A stretch of 63,233 nucleotides of DNA from Pseudomonadota bacterium (GTDB taxonomy: Bacteria; Pseudomonadota; Alphaproteobacteria; Rhizobiales; Xanthobacteraceae): positions 1-63,233 of the forward strand of contig JAEYAW010000016.1 in assembly GCA_023404675.1 (NCBI GenBank), in the 5' to 3' direction. Shown here in pieces: positions 56,730 through 63,233 of this stretch. Numbering within the stretch: position 1 is the stretch's first letter; the number at the start of each line of letters is the position of its first letter. Below the pieces are notes generated by a model. That model was not told where the DNA came from. It did no database searches and was given only the letters and a program-made list of their open reading frames with translations. Both the position numbers and the translations under genes were made by a program.

Positions 56730-56746
56730 CAAAGAACTGTTCCAAA
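56730..56746. promoter_or_regulatory. Candidate Irr-type iron control element
   Basis: Imperfect palindrome centred on GAACTGTTC (perfect 9-bp palindrome), with AAA on both sides, in the heme oxygenase-hemE intergenic region. Its right half fits the rhizobial ICE pattern (RTTCYAAA) fully, its left half only in RGAAY. The assignment is inference. Confidence 0.4.
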
Positions 56747-56836
56747 GACACCCGCGCCATCGCAGCGGATAGCCACGCGGCAACGCGCGGTGTATCGGAT
56801 GATTCCCGCCACTGGCGCCAAACTACAGGGCTTCGC

Positions 56837-57880
56837 GTGACATCGCTCGCTTCCGGAAAACCTCTCCTCGCCGTGCTCGCAGGCCAGCGGCAATCGGCCC
56901 CGCCGATCTGGATGATGCGCCAGGCGGGCCGCTACCTTCCTGAATACCGCGCAGTCCGGGAAAAGGCGGGCGGCTTCCTCAATCTCTGCTTCACGCCCGA
57001 GCTGGCGGCGGAGGTGACGCTGCAGCCCGTGCGCCGCTTCGGGTTCGACGCCGCGATCCTGTTCTCGGACATTCTGGTGGTTCCGCATGCACTCGGCCGG
57101 AGCGTGCGCTTCGAGACCGGGGAGGGTCCGCGACTGGAGCCTCTGGATACGCCGGAGGCCATAAGGGGGCTGCCGGGTGAAGCCGATGCGGCGGTCTTCG
57201 CGCCGGTTTATGAGACGGTCCGGCAGGTCAAGGGCACGCTCGACACTCATGTCGCCCTGCTCGGCTTCTGCGGCGCGCCGTGGACCGTCGCAACCTATAT
57301 GGTCGCGGGACAAGGCACCCCCGATCAGGGACCAGCGCGGCTGCTCGCCTATCGCGAGCCGGAGGCGTTCGGCAGCCTGATCGACCGGCTGGTGACCGCC
57401 TCCATCGCCTACCTCGTCGGCCAGCTGGAGGCCGGCGCCGATGCCGTGCAGATCTTCGACACCTGGGCCGGCATCCTGCCGCCCGCCGAATTCGCCAAGT
57501 GGTCGATTGCGCCAACACGGCGGATCGTGGACGGGGTGCGGGCACGACGGCCGGGCGCGAGGATCATCGGCTTTCCGCGCGGCGCGGGCGCACTGCTGCC
57601 GGCCTATGTGGCCGGAACCGGTGTTGACGCGGTAGGCCTCGACTGGACGGCCGAGCCCGAACTGGTGCGCAGGCGGGTGCAGACCCATGCTGCCGTTCAA
57701 GGCAATCTCGATCCGCTGGCGCTGATCGCCGGAGGCCGTGCTCTGGATCGTGCGGTCGATGACGTTCTGGAAAATTATGCGCAAGGCCGGCTGATCTTCA
57801 ATCTCGGCCACGGCATCCAGCCGGAGACTCCGATCGCGCATGTCGAGCGGATGGTCGCACGGGTCCGGGGTTTCTCGTAA
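56837..57880 (+). CDS. hemE: Uroporphyrinogen decarboxylase
   Basis: 347 residues. The N-terminal signature PPIWMMRQAGRYLPEYR, ILFSDILVVPHALG with the catalytic Asp, GFCGAPWTVATYM and FNLGHGIQPETP are all present. It makes coproporphyrinogen III in heme synthesis. The GTG at 56837 (VTSLASGKP) is chosen by family length; the frame reaches back to 56723 through the regulatory region. Confidence 0.95.
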   Translation: MTSLASGKPLLAVLAGQRQSAPPIWMMRQAGRYLPEYRAVREKAGGFLNLCFTPELAAEVTLQPVRRFGFDAAILFSDILVVPHALGRSVRFETGEGPRLEPLDTPEAIRGLPGEADAAVFAPVYETVRQVKGTLDTHVALLGFCGAPWTVATYMVAGQGTPDQGPARLLAYREPEAFGSLIDRLVTASIAYLVGQLEAGADAVQIFDTWAGILPPAEFAKWSIAPTRRIVDGVRARRPGARIIGFPRGAGALLPAYVAGTGVDAVGLDWTAEPELVRRRVQTHAAVQGNLDPLALIAGGRALDRAVDDVLENYAQGRLIFNLGHGIQPETPIAHVERMVARVRGFS

Positions 57881-57987
57881 GAAACTTCCGTTGCGAGCGG
57901 TGCGGCGACCCGGCTTACGCGCCTGCAGGTTGCGTCCTCAGGGACATCTGCCGATTGACACCGCCATAATTTCGCCCCTAACGTGAA

Positions 57988-58166
57988 CGCGACGGTTCTC
58001 CTTCGGGAGATGAAAAGGGAATGCGGTGCCGGGCTTTGCTTGCCTCATGCCGCAACTGCCCCCGCAACTGTGAGCGGTGCGCCATCACCACAGCCACTGG
58101 GATGTCTTTCCCCCGGGAAGGCGGTGAATGACGAAGACCCGCGAGTCAGGAGACCTGCCGTCATTC
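57988..58166 (+). ncRNA. Cobalamin riboswitch
   Basis: All core elements of the AdoCbl-type aptamer in order: AAAAGGGAATGCGGTG (from 58013), GCCCCCGCAACTGTGAGC (from 58058), the CCACTGG segment, GGGAAGGCGG, and the B12 box GAGTCAGGAGACCTGCC (58143-58159). It lies 247 bp before the TonB receptor gene. The expression platform is not obvious: a hairpin TCGC-TGAAA-GCGA (58217-58229) lacks a T-run, so control may be by translation or Rho. Confidence 0.93.
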
Positions 58167-58412
58167 GTGGTCACGCGCAGACGTGTTGGCCGGGGTGAGC
58201 CAGTGCGTGCCGGATGTCGCTGAAAGCGATGCCGGCGGCTTGCGCTGACGTGTCACGTCCGCGCGAGATCGAAGTGCCTGACCGCTTCTCCTCAATGCCA
58301 ATCGACCGCGGGCCGCTTCGGCGCCCACGTGTCGCGCGGTTCTTGCATAATCGCCATTCAGGGCGATCCGCAGGAGCAACGACGGCGCGCGGACACGCGT
58401 CCTGAGGTAACA

Positions 58413-60695
58413 ATGCTCATCAAGAAATCATCCGGCAAATATGGATTGACGGCAACCGGGCTGCTGCTGTCGGCCGCCTTCGTCACCGAGACCACGCCCG
58501 CTCTGGCGCAACCGCGCCCAGACACGCTGCCGCAAGTCACGGTAGAGGCTGAACAGCCGCGCGCGGCCAAACGACCGCCCGCCCGACGGCGCGGCGAGAC
58601 TGCACGCCCGATTGCGGCGGCGACCGCTCCCTCAACCGCTGCTCCCTCCAGCGACGGACAGGCTGGCAGCATGCGGAGCACCTATATCGCGGGCGCTTCC
58701 AATGCCGCCGCGAAGACGAGCTTGCCGATCCTGCGCACCCCACGTTCGGTGTCGACCGTTACGGAGAAGGAGATCGCCGACCGCGAGGCCCTCTCCGTTC
58801 AAGAGGCGCTCAACTACACCGCCGGCGTCAACACCAATTTCCGTCAGGGCAACCTCACCCGCGAATACACGCGCGTGCGCGGCTTCGAGGCGTTGCAGTT
58901 TCTCGACGGCCTGAAGCTTCACGACAGCAACTGGGGCTTCGAGCCCTACGGTCTTGAACGGATCGACGTGCTGAAGGGACCGGCGTCCACCCTTTATGGG
59001 CAGGGCAGCCCCGGCGGCATCATCGATCTGACGAGCAAGCGGCCGACTGAAAACGCCTTTCGTGAGTTCATGTTGCGGACGGGAAGTTATGGTCGTCTCG
59101 AAGGCGGCTTCGATATCGGCGGCCCGGCCAACGAGGATAGATCAATCCTGTATCGTATCGTCGGCATCGGACGCATGGGCGACGGCGAGATCGACTTCAC
59201 CGAACGAAACCGCGTCTATGTCGCGCCGTCCGTCACGGTCCGCAACGAAACCACCAGCCTCACGGTGCTGGCAAGCTATCAGTACGATCCGAATCTCACG
59301 GTATTGCAGCCGCTGCCGCGTGCCGGCACCATTCTGCCCGGAGCGAATGGACAATACATTTCGCGGAGCCTGTTTCTTGGCGAGCCGAGCTATCACGACA
59401 GCTACAAGAAATCGGCGCGGATCGGCTATGAGCTCAAGCACAGGTTCAACGACATCTTCTCGTTCGAGCAGAACCTCGCCTATCAGAACATCGACATCCA
59501 GCTGAAGGAAGTGCAGAGCCGGGGCACGCTGGTCGGCAACAGCGCGGTGCGCCAGATGGTGTACCAGCCCTATCAGATCGACCTGTTTCAGGTGGACAAT
59601 CGGTTCAAGGCCGACTTCCGCACAGGCGCCTTCGCGCATCGCGCGATGTTCGGCGTCGATTACTCGATGGCTCCGAACTATCAGGGAACGGCGATCAATC
59701 GCTCCTCGAACTATCTCCTGAATCTTTATGCGCCGGTCTACGGCCAGTCGCTCGCGGCCGCGAACAACCTGACGCAGAAACGCTATCAGGGGCAGGCGCA
59801 GACCGGCATCTACGCGCAGGACATTATCGAGTTCGGCGGCTTCACCGTGATCGGCGGCGTGCGCAAGGATTTCGCCAGCCTCGATCAGCAGACGCAGGTG
59901 CTCAACACCACGACCGGACAGTTCTCCACGCCCGCCTGGACCAACAAGCGCGACGAGGCCGACACCTGGCACGGCGGCATCGTCTACACCTTCGACAGCG
60001 GCGTCGCGCCCTACTTCAACTACTCCGAATCTTTCTCGCCGATCACGGGATCGGATGCCGCCGGGCGGCCTTTCAATCCGTCCACGGGCCGGCAATACGA
60101 GGCCGGCGTCAAATATCTGCCGCCGGGTCTTGGCCTTCTCCTCACCGGCGCGGTGTTCGACATCGTGCAGAACAATCTGCTGACCACCGACCTGCGAAAC
60201 CCGGGCTTCGCCGTTCAGGATCAATCGGTGCGCGCGCGCGGCGTGGAGATCGAATTCAGGACCACCAATCTTCACGGCTTCAACGTCACCGGCGGCTACA
60301 CCTATCTCGATCCGGTCGTCATCGCGACCAACACCGCGGGCGGCATCGGCAAGGACCCGATCGGCATGGCGCGGCATCAGGCCTCGCTGTGGGGCACTTA
60401 TACCTTCGCCGACACCAGCGTGCTGAACGGCCTGACGGTGGGCGGCGGCGTGCGCTACAACGGCACATCCTATGGCGACACCCTGAACACGTTCGAGGTG
60501 CCATCGTTCACGTTGTTCGATGCGATGCTGCGCTATCAGCTCGGCGCGGTGTCGAAGGCGCTGACCGGGTGGGACATCGCGCTGAACGTCAAGAACATCG
60601 CGGACGAACGCTATGTCGGCTCCTGCGACGACGCCCTGAACTGCTACTACGGGGCGGGGCGGACGGCGGATGTCACCATTCGTGCCCGCTTCTGA
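58413..60695 (+). CDS. TonB-dependent siderophore-type receptor
   Basis: 760 residues. Signal peptide (TGLLLSAAFVTETTPALAQ), TonB box LPQVTVEA, an Ala/Pro-rich linker, plug domain (~115-230: LPILRTPRSVSTVTEKEIAD, VRGFEALQFLDGLKLHDS, RIDVLKGPASTLYGQGSPGG) and a 22-strand barrel ending in ADVTIRARF with C-terminal Phe. The type is that of FhuA-like hydroxamate siderophore receptors (TIGR01783). It lies behind a cobalamin riboswitch and before an FhuF-like gene, so ferric siderophore, corrinoid or another metal chelate are all possible ligands. GAGGTAAC precedes the ATG at 58413. Confidence 0.88.
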   Translation: MLIKKSSGKYGLTATGLLLSAAFVTETTPALAQPRPDTLPQVTVEAEQPRAAKRPPARRRGETARPIAAATAPSTAAPSSDGQAGSMRSTYIAGASNAAAKTSLPILRTPRSVSTVTEKEIADREALSVQEALNYTAGVNTNFRQGNLTREYTRVRGFEALQFLDGLKLHDSNWGFEPYGLERIDVLKGPASTLYGQGSPGGIIDLTSKRPTENAFREFMLRTGSYGRLEGGFDIGGPANEDRSILYRIVGIGRMGDGEIDFTERNRVYVAPSVTVRNETTSLTVLASYQYDPNLTVLQPLPRAGTILPGANGQYISRSLFLGEPSYHDSYKKSARIGYELKHRFNDIFSFEQNLAYQNIDIQLKEVQSRGTLVGNSAVRQMVYQPYQIDLFQVDNRFKADFRTGAFAHRAMFGVDYSMAPNYQGTAINRSSNYLLNLYAPVYGQSLAAANNLTQKRYQGQAQTGIYAQDIIEFGGFTVIGGVRKDFASLDQQTQVLNTTTGQFSTPAWTNKRDEADTWHGGIVYTFDSGVAPYFNYSESFSPITGSDAAGRPFNPSTGRQYEAGVKYLPPGLGLLLTGAVFDIVQNNLLTTDLRNPGFAVQDQSVRARGVEIEFRTTNLHGFNVTGGYTYLDPVVIATNTAGGIGKDPIGMARHQASLWGTYTFADTSVLNGLTVGGGVRYNGTSYGDTLNTFEVPSFTLFDAMLRYQLGAVSKALTGWDIALNVKNIADERYVGSCDDALNCYYGAGRTADVTIRARF

Positions 60696-60698
60696 GCC

Positions 60699-61430
60699 GT
60701 GAGCATCTTCGCCCGCATCGAGGAACTGGTGTCATCCGCGGAAGGCTATCACACCTTCCGCGGATATCTCGTCGGGCCGGACGATCCGCGTCCATCCTTC
60801 CCGTCGAGCGCACTGCTCGACGACACCACGAAGGCGCGCATCCACGCGCGCTTCGCGGAACGGTTCTCCCGGTTCGACAGCCGCGCCACCCTCTCGATCT
60901 GGATGAAATGGCATCTCAACACGATCCTGCCGCCGCTGCTGCTGGCGGATATCATGCTGCACTGGCAGTTGCCGCTGGGCTTTCCGGACGTGCGGTTCAT
61001 CCGGGCGGACGATGCGCGAACCGCTGCAATGAAATGTACGGACGAGGGCGCGCCATCGCCGGCCGACGATCCATTTCGCCGCTTCGCGCCGCTGGTGTTC
61101 GATCATCTGGAGCCGCTGGTCGCCCTGCTGCATGCGCGCAGCGGACTGACCCGGCGGGTGCTGTGGAGCAATATCGGCAACACGTTCGAGGCAATGCTGC
61201 GCCGGATCGAGCAGACCTCCGGGCCCTCGCCGCGCCTTGCCTCCGCAGACGAACTGCTCAAAGCCCCGCGCTGGGCGGATGGACGCGCCAATCCGCTGCA
61301 AGGCGCGGTGCATTATAGCGGCGATCCGCCGCTGCGCCTGCGCAAGGTCTGCTGTCTGCAATACCGCCTGCCGGATCGCCGCTATTGCGCGGCCTGCCCG
61401 GTCGAACGCGAGGATACTCATGCCGCCTAG
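60699..61430 (+). CDS. FhuF-like siderophore-iron reductase family protein
   Basis: 243 residues. The C-terminal motif is VCCLQYRLPDRRYCAACP, that is CC-x10-C-x2-C, the [2Fe-2S] ligation pattern of FhuF, which reduces Fe(III) in hydroxamate siderophores. The rest (MKWHLNTILPPLLLADIML) is typical of the family. It starts at a GTG three bases after the receptor stop and overlaps the next gene by 11 bases, so the three genes are one unit. Confidence 0.82.
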   Translation: MSIFARIEELVSSAEGYHTFRGYLVGPDDPRPSFPSSALLDDTTKARIHARFAERFSRFDSRATLSIWMKWHLNTILPPLLLADIMLHWQLPLGFPDVRFIRADDARTAAMKCTDEGAPSPADDPFRRFAPLVFDHLEPLVALLHARSGLTRRVLWSNIGNTFEAMLRRIEQTSGPSPRLASADELLKAPRWADGRANPLQGAVHYSGDPPLRLRKVCCLQYRLPDRRYCAACPVEREDTHAA

Positions 61431-63105
61431 ATCCTCCGTCAGGGCGCTGACTGGCGAAGCCGCGCGTCTCGCAGCACCCTACTTCCGCTCATCCGAACGG
61501 GCGAGCGCGTGGGCCTTGCTGGCCTGCGTGATCGGCTTTCAGCTGCTGCTGGTCGGCATCGCCGTTCTGGAAAACTACTGGCGCAACGCGTTCTTCGAGG
61601 CGCTGCAGCAGCGAAGCTGGGACGACTTTCTGCTGCAGTTCTGGGTGTTCTGCGCCATCGGCATCGGTTTCATCTCGGGCAATGTCTACCAGCGCTATTT
61701 CACCCAATGGCTCAGCATTCGCTGGCGACGCTGGCTGACCGACCATTTCCTGTCGCGGTGGCTTGATGGCCCGGTGCATTACCGGGCGCAACTCGCGGGT
61801 GCCGTCGACAATCCGGATCAGCGGCTCTCGGAGGATATCCGCCAGTATATCGACCAGTTGATCGCGCTCGGCGTCGGCCTGATCGGGGCAATCGCCAAAC
61901 TGGTCTCGTTCGTCGCGATCCTGTGGACGCTGTCAAACCTTGTGCCGCTGCGGCTGTTCGGCATCGATCTCGCCATCCCCGGATATCTGGTGTGGGCGGC
62001 GCTGGCCTATGCGGTGCTCGGTACCATCGTCACCCACCTGATCGGACGGCCGCTGATTCCGCTCGACTTTGAGCGCGAGCGCCGCGAGGCCGACTTCCGG
62101 CACGATCTGGTCCGGCTGCGCGATCATGCGGAGGCCGTCGCGCTGCTGCGCGGTGAAGCCGAGGAGCACCGCGGCCTGATGCGGCGTTTCGCGGCCATCG
62201 CCGCAAACTGGTATCGCATCATGCACCTGCAACAGATCGTCTCGCTGTTCACGACGACCTATCGCTATTACTCGCGCTACTTTCCGTATCTGATCATGGC
62301 CCCGATGTATTTCGGCGGCAGCCTCGCGTTCGGCGCGCTGATGCAGGCCGGGCAGGCCTTCAACATCGTACGTGACGCATTTTCCTACCTCGTCGAGTCC
62401 TATCTGAAGCTGACGGAGTTCGGCGCGACGGTGCAGCGTCTGACTGGTTTCGCCGAGGCTGCAACCGCACACGCACATCCACCCGCTTCTGTCTCTTCGT
62501 CGGCGCACACCGGACGTTTCGTCGCGGAGAACGTGAGCGTTCACGCTCCCGGCGGCGCGACCATCGGCAAGCTCTCGTCGCTGGATTTGAGGCCGGGCGA
62601 GTCCAGGCTGCTGGTCGGCCCGTCCGGGTCCGGCAAAACCAGCGTGCTGAGAGCGCTGGCCGGCGTATGGCCCCATGCGCGCGGGCGGATCGAAGCGGCC
62701 GAAAGCGACATTCTCGCACTTCCGCAGCGGCCCTACATCCCCAAGGGATCGCTCCGCCGCGTGGTGAGCTATCCGAGAGAGGAGGCAACGTATGGCGAGC
62801 CCGATCTCACGGCCACGCTTGATGCGGTCGGCCTATCGCTCCTCGCTCCCCATCTCGACACGGAGCAGGACTGGAACGCACGGCTGTCGGAAGGCGAGAA
62901 GCAGCGCCTCTCCATCGCCCGCGCGATCCTGTTTCGTCCCGACATCCTGCTGCTGGATGAAGCGACGTCCGCGCTCGATCACGACAGCGAACGCATCTTG
63001 CACGCGCTGATCCGGCAGAAGCTGCCGGAAACGACGATCATCGCCACCGCGCACGAGCCCCTGCTGTCCCCCCTGCACGATGAGACGCAGTCGATCACGG
63101 ACTGA
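61420..63105 (+). CDS. ABC transporter permease/ATPase fusion (SbmA/BacA-like, COG4178)
   Basis: 561 residues. Residues ~1-330 form a membrane domain of the ABC_membrane_2/SbmA-BacA type (about six helices; FFEALQQRSWDDFLLQF, DNPDQRLSEDIRQYID, RREADFRHDLVRLRDHAEAV are signature segments). An ABC domain follows: Walker A GPSGSGKTS, signature LSEGEKQRLSIARA, Walker B ILLLDEATSALD and switch His TAHEP. COG4178 includes YddA and Rv1819c, a mycobacterial vitamin B12 importer. The direction and substrate here are unknown; the operon position suggests handling of the ligand of the upstream receptor. Confidence 0.85.
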   Translation: MPPRSSVRALTGEAARLAAPYFRSSERASAWALLACVIGFQLLLVGIAVLENYWRNAFFEALQQRSWDDFLLQFWVFCAIGIGFISGNVYQRYFTQWLSIRWRRWLTDHFLSRWLDGPVHYRAQLAGAVDNPDQRLSEDIRQYIDQLIALGVGLIGAIAKLVSFVAILWTLSNLVPLRLFGIDLAIPGYLVWAALAYAVLGTIVTHLIGRPLIPLDFERERREADFRHDLVRLRDHAEAVALLRGEAEEHRGLMRRFAAIAANWYRIMHLQQIVSLFTTTYRYYSRYFPYLIMAPMYFGGSLAFGALMQAGQAFNIVRDAFSYLVESYLKLTEFGATVQRLTGFAEAATAHAHPPASVSSSAHTGRFVAENVSVHAPGGATIGKLSSLDLRPGESRLLVGPSGSGKTSVLRALAGVWPHARGRIEAAESDILALPQRPYIPKGSLRRVVSYPREEATYGEPDLTATLDAVGLSLLAPHLDTEQDWNARLSEGEKQRLSIARAILFRPDILLLDEATSALDHDSERILHALIRQKLPETTIIATAHEPLLSPLHDETQSITD

Positions 63106-63114
63106 GCGCCCCGC

Positions 63115-63233
63115 TTAGAGTGATCGTTTGAAGAGGTTTGCGATTTCGCCGACGATGCCGCGGCGGAAGGCGATCACGCAGAGCACGAAGATGGCGCCCT
63201 GGATCACCGTCACCCACTGGCCGAACCCGGCCA
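63115..63233 (-). CDS. Branched-chain amino acid ABC transporter permease, C-terminal end
   Basis: 39 codons of a gene that enters from the right edge: WVTVIQGAIFVLCVIAFRRG, IVGEI and a basic tail before the stop. This is the usual end of LivM-type permeases (last helix and FRRGIVGE). It converges with the ABC fusion gene, stops 9 bp apart. Confidence 0.75.
   Translation of the reverse strand, partial: AGFGQWVTVIQGAIFVLCVIAFRRGIVGEIANLFKRSL

Noticed and set aside
57983..58198. Open frame of 71 codons after hemE
   Set aside because: It lies entirely in the cobalamin riboswitch, whose RNA motifs explain the sequence.

Overview
This is a GC-rich alphaproteobacterial chromosome segment, most likely from the Nitrobacteraceae (Afipia / Oligotropha / Rhodopseudomonas / Bradyrhizobium group). 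The assignment rests on gene content: an 89-residue GapR (DUF2312), DUF1244, DUF1036, DUF882 and DUF465 genes, phasins, an Omp31-type porin, a GAAC-N7-GAAC LexA box and a C-A mismatched initiator tRNA. It is an inference from familiarity with these families, not from a database search.

Layout. 1-17.7 kb is a dense housekeeping block: trmN6-like methyltransferase and DUF2007; polyprenyl diphosphate synthase convergent with ispE; a TPR lipo-/periplasmic-type protein; ETF-ubiquinone oxidoreductase; family-4 uracil-DNA glycosylase; an NCS2 purine permease; a GT-C membrane protein; rnhB; an SplB-like radical SAM gene under a probable LexA-controlled promoter; DUF882; gapR; DUF1244; DUF1036 and pyk. 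17.8-23.4 kb holds a membrane glycosyltransferase-like gene, a TPR gene, a small zinc-free rpmJ missed by ORF callers, an amidohydrolase, an MFS transporter and an SDR.

23.4-30.5 kb is different. It is gene-poor, surrounds an initiator tRNA and is littered with remnants: the end of a serine recombinase, a frameshifted LysR effector domain, the end of an isoquinoline-1-oxidoreductase-type molybdoenzyme, and an orphan C-terminal fragment of the same family as a large secreted RCC1/Ig-repeat protein that is itself broken by a frameshift. It looks like a decayed accessory island.

30.5-52.6 kb returns to ordinary genes: CHMI-family isomerase, two SDRs, DUF459 SGNH protein, two phasins, a 992-residue PAS histidine kinase, a ferric-ion binding protein, rpsU, aqpZ, purEK, two divergent DUF465 genes, an LhgO-like oxidase, a GGDEF/EAL protein with a degenerate GGDEF, a polyamine-type ABC transporter without its binding protein, and an AsmA protein.

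52.8-63.2 kb combines succinyl-CoA:3-ketoacid CoA-transferase with iron and tetrapyrrole functions: an FbpB-type ferric permease in an operon with a heme oxygenase, divergent hemE, and then a clear cobalamin riboswitch followed by a tight three-gene operon (TonB receptor, FhuF-like 2Fe-2S reductase, and a COG4178/SbmA-YddA-type ABC membrane-ATPase fusion). That last cluster is the most interesting item: its proteins look like siderophore uptake, but its control element senses cobalamin. The window ends in the tail of a branched-chain amino acid ABC permease.
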